From: Lysinibacillus fusiformis
GTDB lineage: Bacteria > Bacillota > Bacilli > Bacillales_A > Planococcaceae
NCBI RefSeq assembly: GCF_003049525.1
Contig: NZ_PYWL01000013.1
Location: 1 to 64,000 of the forward strand
Direction: 5' to 3'
DNA: 64,000 bases
This document shows, one piece after another, positions 53,507 to 62,315 of this stretch. How positions within the stretch are numbered: position 1 is the first letter of the stretch; every line of letters starts with the position of its first letter. Under the pieces are notes generated by a model that worked only from the letters and a program-made list of their open reading frames with translations, had not been told where the DNA came from and searched no databases. The translations under genes were made by a program, and so were the position numbers.

Positions 53507-54229
53507 TCAAGCATTTACATCCGTTATGGCAGGGACATTAATTTCCTTGACACATGAAGCGGGTGATAAATTAACCACACATTGCACAATAGCTACAATA
53601 TCTTGGACAGGGATACGTGTACCTTCATATAATTGGATGGCCTTTTTGGCTCCTTCCTCATAAGGGACTTCTGCTGCTAGCTCCCCAGGATTAATGCAAG
53701 TGACAGAAATTCTGTCTTCTCTTAAATGTTCACGTAAAGCATTTGTAATGCCTCGTAAACCGAATTTAGATGTGACAAATGAAACCTGTGCATTGTTTGT
53801 ATGGTCTAACCCTGCCGTTGAACCAATTAAAATAACCTTTCCATTTTTCGCTTGTCTTAAATTCGGTAAAAGTGCCTGAATATATGTAATAGTGGACGTT
53901 AGATTGATATTGATTAAATTTGAAATATCCTCGACTTCATCTCTATCAAATGAATAATCATCCTCGAAGCCACGCTTTTCCCAAACCCCAACATTATAAA
54001 TTAATACATCTATAGCGATATCTTTTAATTGTTCTTTTAATGACGGTATTTGTTGTTGGCTAGACAAATCAATAGAAAGCCATTGACGATTTACGCCATC
54101 ATTGATTTCTAAGCTTTTAGGTTGTGTACGTGAAACTACCCATACAGTATCCCCCTTGGCAGGTAAGCCTTTTACAAAAGCGTCGCCTAACCCCTGACTT
54201 GCTCCAAATACAATAATATTTTTACTCAT
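53507..54229 (-). CDS. Short-chain dehydrogenase/reductase with Phe in place of catalytic Tyr
   Basis: 240 residues. The cofactor loop VFGASQGLGDAFVKGL and DVLIYNVGVW (NxG) are normal. Catalytic Ser is in VILIGSTAGL. The YxxxK motif reads FVTSK, so the catalytic Tyr is replaced by Phe although Lys is kept. The helical C-terminal part is short. With Tyr missing, ordinary oxidoreductase activity is doubtful. Confidence 0.82.
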   Translation of the reverse strand: MSKNIIVFGASQGLGDAFVKGLPAKGDTVWVVSRTQPKSLEINDGVNRQWLSIDLSSQQQIPSLKEQLKDIAIDVLIYNVGVWEKRGFEDDYSFDRDEVEDISNLININLTSTITYIQALLPNLRQAKNGKVILIGSTAGLDHTNNAQVSFVTSKFGLRGITNALREHLREDRISVTCINPGELAAEVPYEEGAKKAIQLYEGTRIPVQDIVAIVQCVVNLSPASCVKEINVPAITDVNA

Positions 54230-54407
54230 TTTTACCATCCTTTCCATATCAGCATTAATTAGTAGATTATAGTAACTTTTACATTAAGTCCATTATGAGC
54301 TAGACCTAGGTCATCATCATTAAAAACAATATGTATGAAATATGAACAAGCACATAGTCTAGGAGCCGCTATTTATAATGGCTTGGCAAATAAAGCTTAA
54401 AAATGTA

Positions 54408-54443
54408 AAAAACCAGGTACTCCGCAGAGCGCCTGGCTTCCTT
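54408..54443 (-). terminator. Terminator
   Basis: GCCAGGCGCTCTGCGGAGTACCTGG type stem, then TTTTTT on the minus strand. Confidence 0.75.
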
Positions 54444-54468
54444 GTATTAGATTGAGATTTAAACATAG

Positions 54469-54627
54469 TTATTGGGGTAATTCAGAGGATTTTTCAAACT
54501 CAAGTATATACCCATCTATTTTTGCTTTTTCTAATACTTCTATATATTCTTCTTTTCTTTCATCTAGTCTAGAATCTTGTGTGTTTTGATAACCCGGATA
54601 TAGATTGTAATCTACTGGTTTACCCAT
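54469..54627 (-). CDS. Small hydrophilic protein
   Basis: 52 residues: MGKPVDYNLYPGYQNTQDSR, LDERKEEYIEVLEKAKIDGY and ILEFEKSSELPQ. GAGGTGG precedes the ATG and a terminator follows. Probably expressed; function unknown. Confidence 0.6.
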   Translation of the reverse strand: MGKPVDYNLYPGYQNTQDSRLDERKEEYIEVLEKAKIDGYILEFEKSSELPQ

Positions 54628-54832
54628 AAGTCCACCTCTTATTCTCTATTTTTTTACTCATTATAGAATATATTGATATTTTCTGACAATTACTTTTGCT
54701 ATTTTTGATTACAAAGACTGACATGACATCCCAACTGTCGCCTTATAGAAAACTCATATCTATACTTTATTACCTATACAAATTATATTTCAAAAGACTT
54801 ACAACGCATAGGTTATGCCATGCTTGCTTGTC

Positions 54833-55120
54833 TTAAGGAAATGGGGTAATAGTCCAACCAACAAAAAATAGAACCGTCATAAACAAAATAAGATAGCCAC
54901 CAATAAAGATTCCCCACTTGCCTAGAGAACGACTGGGTCTCGAAAGGATCGCAATGAATCCAAAAATGATTGTCAAGGTAATGAAATTCTTACTAGTAAA
55001 TGGAGCACCATAGCCAATGATAATCCAACTATTAACCATGATAAGTGTCCAGAGGCCAATGCTAACACTAGCCCAGCCAAAAACATTGAAAATGGTTTGC
55101 TTTAACGTACCCAATTCCAT
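54833..55120 (-). CDS. Small membrane protein of the ECF sigma operon
   Basis: 95 residues with three helices (SIGLWTLIMVNSWIIIGYG; FITLTIIFGFIAIL; GIFIGGYLILFMTVLFFVGW). The ATG follows GGGGAGG and overlaps the anti-sigma gene by 19 bp, so it is translationally coupled and third in the operon. Confidence 0.75.
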   Translation of the reverse strand: MELGTLKQTIFNVFGWASVSIGLWTLIMVNSWIIIGYGAPFTSKNFITLTIIFGFIAILSRPSRSLGKWGIFIGGYLILFMTVLFFVGWTITPFP

Positions 55121-56082
55121 AATTTAACCTCCCCTAGTTTCATATGCTTCATCATTGTTAAACTTTGTAGCTGTTCAACCTCAGCTTTAGGTCCTGTAAC
55201 GACAACCCCATATGTTTTCATATCATGCTGTTTTAAATAATGGATTCTCTCTTTTAGGTCCAGATTTTTATGAGCGGAAACAGCAGTAGCCGTTTCCTCA
55301 TAATCAACTAGAAAATTTAAGATGGATAAAAACGTTTGTTCATGAGAAGTAGCACCTTTAAATGGGGACCAATTTGTTTGATCTGGTTGTACAGGATAGC
55401 CAATAGGCGATACAACATTCCCATTTGCACTTAGCATGGTGTCTTCTACTCCTGTATAAATGGCTGCCCATGTGACATCTACATTTGGCATTTGCTGAAT
55501 AACTTGATCTACTGTATATAAATCATTGAAAGAAAGATATGCTTCTACAACGGTTTCATTGGGTAATCCTTTTAATTTCCTTTGCTCCTCAATTGTATTA
55601 AATTCTCCTCGATTATTAGGATGTACTAGCCATTGATTCGTTTCTGTTGGATATTTTGGATACGATTTTTCCAGTTTTGAAGTAATCTTCTTTCCCACTA
55701 AATTATTTAACATAAAGCGTGTATCATAATGCTTCACTGGATAGACCTCGTCACCGATCTGCTTGTATTGCTCAAATGATAATCCCATTGAAAAGAGCGA
55801 GAATTCCATATCAAATTCAAGTTCCTCCAATGTCGTATTCGGTTCCGTTACATAAAGAGTCTGACTTGTCACATCCATTAAGGTTGTAGACTTTGTGCCA
55901 AAGGCATAGTACAAAAAAGTTAGCATATAACAAGTGGGGACAATTAAAAGGGCAATCGTCAGCGTTGTTACAATCAGCTTCCACTTGGATGATGCAATGG
56001 CTTTTTTTATAACATTTGTTGAAGGTGCATCCCCTTTTTCACTTTTCTTTGCTTGCTGTAATAATTGTTGATAAGAATCCAC
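55102..56082 (-). CDS. Anti-sigma factor (Sigma_reg_N/C type)
   Basis: 326 residues. Cytosolic N-terminal region (about 1-32), one membrane helix (WKLIVTTLTIALLIVPTCYM), then a large extracytoplasmic part ending AEVEQLQSLTMMKHMKLGEV. This is the two-domain regulator found beside ECF sigma factors of Bacillales. It starts 2 bp after the sigma stop. It probably holds the sigma factor until an envelope signal arrives. Confidence 0.85.
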   Translation of the reverse strand: MDSYQQLLQQAKKSEKGDAPSTNVIKKAIASSKWKLIVTTLTIALLIVPTCYMLTFLYYAFGTKSTTLMDVTSQTLYVTEPNTTLEELEFDMEFSLFSMGLSFEQYKQIGDEVYPVKHYDTRFMLNNLVGKKITSKLEKSYPKYPTETNQWLVHPNNRGEFNTIEEQRKLKGLPNETVVEAYLSFNDLYTVDQVIQQMPNVDVTWAAIYTGVEDTMLSANGNVVSPIGYPVQPDQTNWSPFKGATSHEQTFLSILNFLVDYEETATAVSAHKNLDLKERIHYLKQHDMKTYGVVVTGPKAEVEQLQSLTMMKHMKLGEVKLWNWVR

Positions 56083-56084
56083 CT

Positions 56085-56561
56085 TTATTCCTCCCTTGTT
56101 ATTAGTGTGCGCATTTTTTTGCGACCTCGCGCTAAATGACTTTTCACCGTATTCACGTTTAATTGCAAGATGTTTGCAGCTTGCTCATTTGTACAATCAT
56201 GTACATCACATAACAAAATAATTTGCTTTTCGATTGGTTTAATTTGTTCAAGTAGGTTGATTAATTTCAAAAAAGCATCTTGTTCAACGATGATTTGCTC
56301 TGGTGTATTGGAATGCATTTGATCAATATTGTCGGAAGTTACATACCGCTTCTCTTTTCGTGTACTGTCGATATATGTATAGTAAGCTACTTTAAAAAGC
56401 CAAGGTTTGATGTCTTGAATTTCTTGACCAAGAAGGGTAATATGCGCTTTTGTAAATGTGTCCTGAAGCAAATCCTCCGCTGCACTATGATTTTTCGTAA
56501 GTGAATATAAATAGCGATATATATCATTCATATAGGTGATATATATTGTTTCAAGTTCCAT
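56085..56561 (-). CDS. ECF sigma factor
   Basis: 158 residues. Region 2: YMNDIYRYLYSLTKNHSAAE and LLQDTFTKAH, with KPWLFKVAYYTYIDSTRKEK. Region 4: LLCDVHDCTNEQAANILQLN then TVKSHLARGRKKMR. First gene of a sigma/anti-sigma/membrane-protein operon. A promoter of the ECF type sits upstream, so it probably activates itself. Confidence 0.92.
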   Translation of the reverse strand: MELETIYITYMNDIYRYLYSLTKNHSAAEDLLQDTFTKAHITLLGQEIQDIKPWLFKVAYYTYIDSTRKEKRYVTSDNIDQMHSNTPEQIIVEQDAFLKLINLLEQIKPIEKQIILLCDVHDCTNEQAANILQLNVNTVKSHLARGRKKMRTLITREE

Positions 56562-56584
56562 CTCTTCCCACCTTTCAACCTACC

Positions 56585-56610
56585 CTCGTATATAGGTCAC
56601 AAAAGGTTGC
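56585..56610 (-). promoter_or_regulatory. ECF-type promoter
   Basis: On the minus strand GCAACC (-35, AACC at 56608-56605) is followed after exactly 16 nt by CGAG (-10, 56588-56585). The start codon of the sigma gene is 24 bp further. Confidence 0.65.
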
Positions 56611-57068
56611 AAATAATTTAAATTTATTTTAAATGGTTACTTCAAAAAAGTGGTAACACATTAAAAAACGGCAAAAATCCATACATAATAAATGGATTTT
56701 GCCGTTTTATCTAACAAATGGTCTTTTATATAAATTTTACGTATAATTTGACAATAAACAGCCAATATAAAATGGCGTAGTGTCTCACTACTTAAAGAGC
56801 TACAGTGATTTCGATCGCTGTGGCTTCTTTTCTTTAAATGCTGGATCACTATTTAATTGAATGGTTACAAATATAAAGAGCTCCTAGTACTAGGCTTGTT
56901 CGATGAACGCCTATCTCAATAACTTCATGTATAAGTATTTATAAATGACACACACTATGTTGGAGTGTATCGCACGCACTATTTAAGGCTGTGGCGCTAG
57001 TTGACCGTCGCAGCCTCCTTAGAGTGATGAGTAGTACACCATTATAACTTACATAAGAGGTGTTTCGG
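56611..57068. other. Intergenic with several hairpins
   Basis: AAAACGGCAAAAATCCAT/ATGGATTTTGCCGTTTT at 56663-56712 is a strong bidirectional terminator. AGCTACAGTGA/TCGCTGTGGCT with T-rich end is at 56800-56830, and AGGCTG/CAGCCT at 56982-57016. No gene seen. Confidence 0.6.
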
Positions 57069-57260
57069 TTGACCACATTAGCAAAATTATTGTATTTCGC
57101 TTTCCTTGTAACATTATTTTTAATCACTATGATTTGGGACTATTTCATAAATGATAATTGGGCTTTGCTCGAAAATTTATTCTTTTCCTTTTGGGTAGCG
57201 AGTTTTATATTTATAGCATTGCTACTTAGAAGTAAAAAAGTTGACACGGAAAAAAGCTAA
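57069..57260 (+). CDS. Small two-helix membrane protein
   Basis: 63 residues from TTG 57069-57071, 6 bp after AAGAGGTG. Helices LLYFAFLVTLFLITMIWDYF and LFFSFWVASFIFIALLLRS, then SKKVDTEKS. Function unknown. Confidence 0.6.
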   Translation: MTTLAKLLYFAFLVTLFLITMIWDYFINDNWALLENLFFSFWVASFIFIALLLRSKKVDTEKS

Positions 57261-57283
57261 AAATAGAAGCTGATTAGAGTAAT

Positions 57284-57335
57284 TGAACTGCCCCGTGAAG
57301 GTTAGACATCTATCTAACCTTTACAGGGCAGTTTA
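57284..57335. repeat. Paired IS3-type ends without an internal gene (copy 2)
   Basis: TGAACTGCCCCGTGAAGGTT and its near-complement AACCTTTACAGGGCAGTTTA point outward with ~11 bp between the arms. G-T changes in the stem are compensatory wobble pairs. Related to the copy at 22518 and the IS end at 102-127. Confidence 0.65.
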
Positions 57336-57524
57336 TAATATCTGATCAGCTTTTTTCTATCTCTATTCCCTCTTCATTAGTCGATAAATCTTCTACTAAT
57401 CTACCCATCTATTTTTTAATCAAAGGTAGATGATGAATACAACTAGAGAGTGTAACAAGGAGCTACATATTATATCAAGGTAATCTGCAGATTATATATT
57501 TTTTAGTTGCAAGGAGGTGAATAC

Positions 57525-57866
57525 ATGCCTTTAACTACTGGTCCTATTGAAAACACAGGAAATCAACCAGCTAATGCAAGTAGTGTTCGTGTCAAAGTTC
57601 TTAATCTCACTGGAGGTTTACTAACTGGGGTAGTAAGAGTTTTTAGACTAAACGGTTCAAGACAATTATTGTCCACTACTCCTTTTGCGGCAGTTGCCAA
57701 TGGTTCTACTTTTGTAACGCCAGGTGTTGGAAGCTCGCCTCAGTATGAAGTTGAAATCGTTCCCAATCAAAATGGTGGAATATATAGCGTTTATGGACGC
57801 ACAGCTTCTGGTACTATCATTGCTGCCCAACGGTTTGTAAATTCGGAATTAACACAGACTTTCTAG
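57525..57866 (+). CDS. Hypothetical β-rich protein
   Basis: 113 residues from the ATG after AAGGAGGTGA. ENTGNQPANASSVRVKVLNL, then GVVRVFRLNGSRQLLSTTPF and PQYEVEIVPNQNGGIYSVYG suggest a single β-sandwich. No signal peptide. The strong ribosome-binding site and terminator show a real gene; the small β-proteins at 7094 and 7613 are similar in style, and a spore-surface role is possible. Confidence 0.7.
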   Translation: MPLTTGPIENTGNQPANASSVRVKVLNLTGGLLTGVVRVFRLNGSRQLLSTTPFAAVANGSTFVTPGVGSSPQYEVEIVPNQNGGIYSVYGRTASGTIIAAQRFVNSELTQTF

Positions 57867-57879
57867 ATTTTAGTTCATG

Positions 57880-57925
57880 CCGAAAAGCCTTATACATTCG
57901 TATAGTATAGGGCTTTTCATTTTTC
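57880..57925 (+). terminator. Terminator
   Basis: AAAAGCC(TTATAC)/(GTATAG)GGCTTTT stem, then CATTTTT. Confidence 0.75.
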
Positions 57926-57950
57926 CTTTGTACCAAAGAATCGTCTTATT

Positions 57951-58319
57951 TTAAACATTTATTAAAAAGAATAAGTGGATGGCTGCAAGAATTCCCATCG
58001 GATAAATGATAGCTCTTGAAAATGAGTTTTTAAATCCATTTCGAGGATGTCTTTCAAATAATAAGTGTAGGATTGTATGTGTGATAAAGAATATATCGAG
58101 AACCCAAAACGTTATGGTTTGATAGGGGCTGAATAGTAAGGAAAGTATAATGACATAAAGAAAAAGATGAATCCCTGTGAATACTTGATAAGCCTTTGAA
58201 TCTTCCATATCCTTTAATACGATAAATAATCGCCACTCCGAGCGCCTTATTGCATCCATTTCATGTAAAAGAAATATAGATAGGTTTAATAAAAAAAGGA
58301 TTAGCAATAAATTAGGCAT
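57951..58319 (-). CDS. Membrane protein (DUF6713-like)
   Basis: 122 residues, four helices. FLLHEMDAIRRSEWRLF and HTILHLLFERHPRNGFKNSF match the DUF6713 pattern of small membrane proteins with a conserved HEMDA. Function unknown. Confidence 0.7.
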   Translation of the reverse strand: MPNLLLILFLLNLSIFLLHEMDAIRRSEWRLFIVLKDMEDSKAYQVFTGIHLFLYVIILSLLFSPYQTITFWVLDIFFITHTILHLLFERHPRNGFKNSFSRAIIYPMGILAAIHLFFLINV

Positions 58320-58459
58320 ATAAAACCTCCTCCACCTTTATACACCCTATGTTACTATAAAACCATTTTTCAAATTTCAAGTAAATCCTCTAAAATATGT
58401 CGATATAAAGTCGCGAATCATGTTGAAATAGGAGTTTGAATGTCACATTCTCCTTTTTA

Positions 58460-58497
58460 TGATACAATTTACATATATTACATAACGAGGTGATGGC
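58460..58497 (+). promoter_or_regulatory. Conserved promoter-leader (copy 3 of 3)
   Basis: ATGATACAATTTACATATAT, then ACATAACGAGGTGATGGC. Immediately before it GGAG...CTCCTTTTT forms a hairpin plus T-run. Confidence 0.6.
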
Positions 58498-58698
58498 GTG
58501 GAAGATAAAAAGTTAGTTTGCAAGTCCTGTGGTAGTGATTCTTTTACGATTGGACAAGTTGGTGGCGATTTTAATCAAGGTAATGTTAGGCCTATTGATT
58601 CTGTCTTTTCAGTTGGCTCCCCATTTATTTTTAACTTTTGTAAAGACTGCGGAGAAGTAGCCTCCATTAAGGTGGAAAAACCGCAATATTTTAAATAA
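58498..58698 (+). CDS. Small zinc-ribbon protein, paralogue
   Basis: 66 residues starting at GTG. LVCKSCGSDSFTIGQ and FNFCKDCGEVASIKVEKP. Over half the residues match the protein at 52213, and the promoter block is shared, so the two arose by duplication. Likely nucleic-acid or protein binding through one zinc. Confidence 0.75.
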   Translation: MEDKKLVCKSCGSDSFTIGQVGGDFNQGNVRPIDSVFSVGSPFIFNFCKDCGEVASIKVEKPQYFK

Positions 58699-58708
58699 TC
58701 CCTAGTGA

Positions 58709-58742
58709 AATGGGGTCACTCCCATCTCAGTGACCCTTTAGT
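58709..58742 (+). terminator. Terminator
   Basis: GGGGTCACT/AGTGACCCTTT stem; related to those at 7446 and 11276. Confidence 0.75.
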
Positions 58743-58811
58743 GGTTTATTAGCCCCTATATTTCTCTCCAGTACTTTCATTAAAATCGCTCATCCAATCT
58801 GTATGCTTACT

Positions 58812-59894
58812 TTAGCGTTCAACGCAAAACTCTGTTGTAGCTAGCTCTTTTCCATTTATTATTACCGCTAGCTTATGTTGACCTGGATAATGCTTTCGGG
58901 TTGTTAAATTTTTAAAATGGTGATTTCGTGTGTATCGGTGACTCTCTTTTTCGAAGGTGCGTTCCGTAATTTTGAATAGCTTTCTTGAAGTTGCTCCATT
59001 TGCTTTAACAAAATCTATCGCATATTCGATTCGAAGCTTCTGTGGTGCTGTAGAAGTAGTTTGAACCGTAAATACAAAATTAAGGGTTTGTCCAATCGCC
59101 AACCTAACTTTTCCTAGCGCTAACTCATGGATTGTTACATCTGGAGAGATGTCAAAGCCGAACAAGAAAAGCACCTCAGCATCTCCTTTTCGCAATAAAC
59201 CTCGACATCCATGCTTAATAATCCAATCTGTGATGGAGCTCTCTCCGTGCCATTCATGAGCAAGTCGTTTCACTAGTTCGGGATGATCCTTGGCAATATC
59301 ATTTAAATTATTAGCGACACTTTTCTGTACATAGACAGATGGATCCTGTTTGAGCAGGTTCAATATCGGTAAGATTGGTGACGGGTCCAATTTGTATATT
59401 TCCAATGCCGATGCCCAAGGTAACCTAGGGCGACACCCCTCACTAGCTAATCGTCTAATATGAGGATTAGCATGGCTCGCCCACTCTAACATTTGAGCCA
59501 TCATCTTCTGAGGATCTTTTAAAATAAAAGGCCGAACAGCGAACTCTGCGCTGGAGAATTCCGTAAACACCTCTAATCCATGAATGGAAGCCTGCCAATC
59601 ATCTAGTCCATATACTTCTACAAAATCAGGCAAAAATAAATACTCCACTCCCTTACATGTAGGTGCAATTTTTATCAATATTGATAATGCCTCACAGTAG
59701 GATGTCGGCAAGGTTGCCCGCAATGAAATACTGATATGCCTAATACGCTGTTTGAATTTTTTCATTTCCCAATCGTCATCATGGATTAAATTCATGAACT
59801 TATGTGAATCAAAGGCAGAGTATTCAGCCTGTACGATATTGATAAATTGATGGAAGAAATCTGTTGTATATTTACCCTCAAATGTGTCAGCCAT
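58812..59894 (-). CDS. AlkC-like DNA alkylation repair protein with C-terminal Ig-like domain
   Basis: 360 residues. HEAT-like repeats (about 1-235) with NPHIRRLASEGCRPRLPWAS and PSVYVQKSVANNLNDIAKDH, then a short linker and a β-sandwich (about 245-360, LRIEYAIDFVKANGATSRKL to TTRKHYPGQHKLAVIINGKE). HEAT plus Ig-like is the AlkC architecture; AlkC excises N3-methyl-purines. It shares its promoter region with the divergent WYL regulator. Start ATG after GGGGGATGG. Confidence 0.85.
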   Translation of the reverse strand: MADTFEGKYTTDFFHQFINIVQAEYSAFDSHKFMNLIHDDDWEMKKFKQRIRHISISLRATLPTSYCEALSILIKIAPTCKGVEYLFLPDFVEVYGLDDWQASIHGLEVFTEFSSAEFAVRPFILKDPQKMMAQMLEWASHANPHIRRLASEGCRPRLPWASALEIYKLDPSPILPILNLLKQDPSVYVQKSVANNLNDIAKDHPELVKRLAHEWHGESSITDWIIKHGCRGLLRKGDAEVLFLFGFDISPDVTIHELALGKVRLAIGQTLNFVFTVQTTSTAPQKLRIEYAIDFVKANGATSRKLFKITERTFEKESHRYTRNHHFKNLTTRKHYPGQHKLAVIINGKELATTEFCVER

Positions 59895-60050
59895 GACCCA
59901 TCCCCCTTTTCGCTAACATAACTTCCACTTCAAAGTTGTGTTTGTCTTGTGCCATTTTTTTCTCCTTTTATGCTCTTTATGACGTGGTCAATGTACTTTT
60001 TATTAAAAATTCATAAACATTGACTTCAAGTTTTACTATACGGGATAATG

Positions 60051-60067
60051 GTGACAACTACTGTCAC
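60051..60067. promoter_or_regulatory. Palindrome upstream of the WYL regulator
   Basis: GTGACAACTACTGTCAC, a perfect 6+6 inverted repeat with a 5-bp spacer, 31 bp before the regulator start and between it and the AlkC-like gene. Probable operator. Confidence 0.6.
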
Positions 60068-60097
60068 TATTAATTTTGTTTTTAAGGAGGAGCTTTG

Positions 60098-61045
60098 ATG
60101 CACAAGGCGCAAAGACTTATTCAGCTCATGATGAAGGTCAACGAACGTAAAAAGTTTACCATTCAGGAGATGGCTGAGGAATGTGGTGTTTCACGTCGAA
60201 CAATGATTCGTGATTTAATGGAACTGAGCGAACTAGGTGTACCGCTATATTCCGAAGCTGGGCCTAATGGTGGTTATCGTGTTTTGCGTGAAAAAGTGCT
60301 ACCACCTATTAGCTTTACCGAGCATGAGGCAATTGCATTGTTCTTTGCTTGCCAATCATTACATAATTACAAAGCTCTCCCCTTCAAAAATGAAGTAAAT
60401 ACTGCATTGGATAAATTTTTCTACTATTTATCAGGTGAGCTCAAGCAAAAGATTGAAAGTATGCAGCAACGTCTTTTATTTTGGGTGCCTCCTCATGAAT
60501 TAGAAGTGCCCTTTTTAAAGGAATTACTGGAGGCTGCACTTGAACAGCAGGTTGTCACCATCTTATATGAAGCGGCCACTACTAAAAATAGAACGATTCA
60601 ACCTCTTGGAATCTATACGATGAACGGGCTATGGTACTGCCAGGCTTATTGCTTCCTAGCAGAGGATTATCGAGTTTTTCGCATAGATCGGGTGAAAGAT
60701 TTTTCTTTAGCTGAAGATCAAAGCCTGAAATTGGACATGACAAATGAGCACATCAAGGCGTGGATCGTGCCAGCGAATGAAGAACATATGTTAGATCTTG
60801 AGGTAGAGTTAACACCAGAAGGAGTAAGACGTTGTCAATCCGAACTTTGGTTATCCCAGTGGATGGAGCTTCGTGAAAATGGATACGGGAAGATATTCGC
60901 AAAGGTGAACTCTTCCTTTACACCGTGGTTAGTCCATTTTTTTCTCGGCTTAGGCATGGAGGCCAATGTCAAACATCCCCCAATCGTACGGGAACAAATT
61001 AAAAGTAAGCTACAGGAACTGATGAAGCAATACAATGAAGAATAA
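60098..61045 (+). CDS. WYL-domain transcriptional regulator (HTH + WYL + WCX)
   Basis: 315 residues from the ATG 6 bp after AAGGAGGA; TTG at 60095 is adjacent but less likely. HTH_11: FTIQEMAEECGVSRRTMIRD. The WYL region is about 145-215 (VTILYEAATTKNRTIQPLGI; GLWYCQAYCFLAEDYRVFRI), then a WCX tail. WYL regulators often respond to nucleic acids in DNA-damage or defence settings. Divergent from the AlkC-like gene, so control of alkylation repair is a reasonable guess. Confidence 0.87.
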   Translation: MHKAQRLIQLMMKVNERKKFTIQEMAEECGVSRRTMIRDLMELSELGVPLYSEAGPNGGYRVLREKVLPPISFTEHEAIALFFACQSLHNYKALPFKNEVNTALDKFFYYLSGELKQKIESMQQRLLFWVPPHELEVPFLKELLEAALEQQVVTILYEAATTKNRTIQPLGIYTMNGLWYCQAYCFLAEDYRVFRIDRVKDFSLAEDQSLKLDMTNEHIKAWIVPANEEHMLDLEVELTPEGVRRCQSELWLSQWMELRENGYGKIFAKVNSSFTPWLVHFFLGLGMEANVKHPPIVREQIKSKLQELMKQYNEE

Positions 61046-61080
61046 AAACCAGGTTCTCAGTTGAGCACCTGGTTTTATCT
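61046..61080 (+). terminator. Terminator
   Basis: AAAACCAGGT(TCT)C/G(AGC)ACCTGGTTTT stem, then ATCTTTTTTT. Confidence 0.85.
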
Positions 61081-61095
61081 TTTTTTGCCGTAGCT

Positions 61096-61569
61096 TCAAA
61101 TATTCATGCTCATTTTTCTACTTATCCCCTTCATTCCTAGATGCTCATAAAATGCAATGGCATTGGCATTAAACGCCCAAACATTTAATTCTATAGATGT
61201 AGCTCCCCCTGCTTTTGCCCATTCCTTACAACCTGTAAATAATAATCCTCCAACACCTTTCTTTTGTAGAGCCTTTCTCACACCAAAATCATGAATATAG
61301 CCATATTTACGTCGTACTAAAAATTGAAATGAAGGCGAATGTTCAATGCTAATTATTGCAAATCCTACGACTAATTCATCGTTCTTGGCGATAAAAATAT
61401 GACTGTTTTGATCTTCAAGTAAGTCTTTAAAATAAGATTCAGGCATAACCGATTCAACGCTTTTAAAAATGGCTGGTTCTTCCCTAACATGCTCTTCATG
61501 CCCTTCTCTCACAAGGCTATTCACGGCATAATAATCATTGCTAGTAGCTGTACAATTAGAAATGCTCAC
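61096..61569 (-). CDS. GNAT acetyltransferase
   Basis: 157 residues from GTG after GGAGG. GYIHDFGVRKALQKKGVGGL is the acetyl-CoA pyrophosphate loop; NVWAFNANAIAFYEHLGMKG the C-terminal motif. The group includes aminoglycoside and polyamine acetyltransferases; acceptor unknown. Confidence 0.87.
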   Translation of the reverse strand: MSISNCTATSNDYYAVNSLVREGHEEHVREEPAIFKSVESVMPESYFKDLLEDQNSHIFIAKNDELVVGFAIISIEHSPSFQFLVRRKYGYIHDFGVRKALQKKGVGGLLFTGCKEWAKAGGATSIELNVWAFNANAIAFYEHLGMKGISRKMSMNI

Positions 61570-61632
61570 AGTTATCCTCCTCCAAAATATCCCTTTTAGT
61601 ATATTGTAACTTATGACTCATTTTGAACCAAT

Positions 61633-61974
61633 TCATTTATCGAGATAACGGATGACGAGCTTTTCCACCTGTGTTTTCAATGCCTGGTTAGCATAGCGGA
61701 GGACTACATCATTACCTGCCGTTGCAATTTGGACATCGCTAAAATATTCGTCCACACGATGCCAACCTACCACTCGTATATGTTGCTGGTTAAGCTGCCT
61801 TTTGAGATCAAAATATTCTTGGCGTAAATCTTTTAATAATGCATCCATTAAAGGTACAAACGCGATTTTCATTTTAAATTGTTCAGCAAATCGGTAATCA
61901 TGCTGTACTGATTTTACAGCTAATTCCAACAATAAATACTTGTGTAATAGCTGGCGTTGTTCAGCTTTAATCAT
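61633..61974 (-). CDS. Conserved protein at the end of the UvrX operon
   Basis: 113 residues, mostly helical: RQLLHKYLLLELAVKSVQHD and QIATAGNDVVLRYANQALKT. Its ATG overlaps the YolD stop (ATGATTAA). A frameshifted paralogue is at 20845. It travels with YolD and Y-family polymerases in Bacillales, so a role in DNA damage tolerance or its regulation is likely but unproven. Confidence 0.78.
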   Translation of the reverse strand: MIKAEQRQLLHKYLLLELAVKSVQHDYRFAEQFKMKIAFVPLMDALLKDLRQEYFDLKRQLNQQHIRVVGWHRVDEYFSDVQIATAGNDVVLRYANQALKTQVEKLVIRYLDK

Positions 61975-62305
61975 AATAATCAGCTTCTAGTTGAGCTGAT
62001 TGAATATGATGGATTGGAACACGTCTCGTTGTCAGTAGTGTTTCAAGTAACAGTTCGTTTGTAGATAGGTTAATGGCATGGATGATTCCCGTCCAATGCA
62101 TGATTTTTCCATCGTTCCAAACATTTAATTGAAGATCTTGCTGCTGATGATAGGCTATATCGATTGTTTGCTGTAACTCTTCCAGTTCCCATTCTGTCAG
62201 CTCTCTTGGTTGCGCTGTATAGACTTCTTTGCATTCCCTTAGCAGGTCCAAATGCTCCGGCATCATCATAGATGCCCATTTTATATTACCTCTGTCTTTT
62301 ATCAT
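61967..62305 (-). CDS. YolD-like protein
   Basis: 112 residues from ATG 62305 (MIKDRGNIKWASMMMPEHLD), with AGGAGTG 5 bp upstream; this N-terminus is the YolD signature. The β-barrel-like second half reads GIIHAINLSTNELLLETLLT. YolD proteins are coded beside UvrX/DinB polymerases and are thought to modulate them. It follows uvrX by 10 bp. Confidence 0.85.
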   Translation of the reverse strand: MIKDRGNIKWASMMMPEHLDLLRECKEVYTAQPRELTEWELEELQQTIDIAYHQQQDLQLNVWNDGKIMHWTGIIHAINLSTNELLLETLLTTRRVPIHHIQSAQLEADYYD

Positions 62306-62315
62306 CCAATCACTC

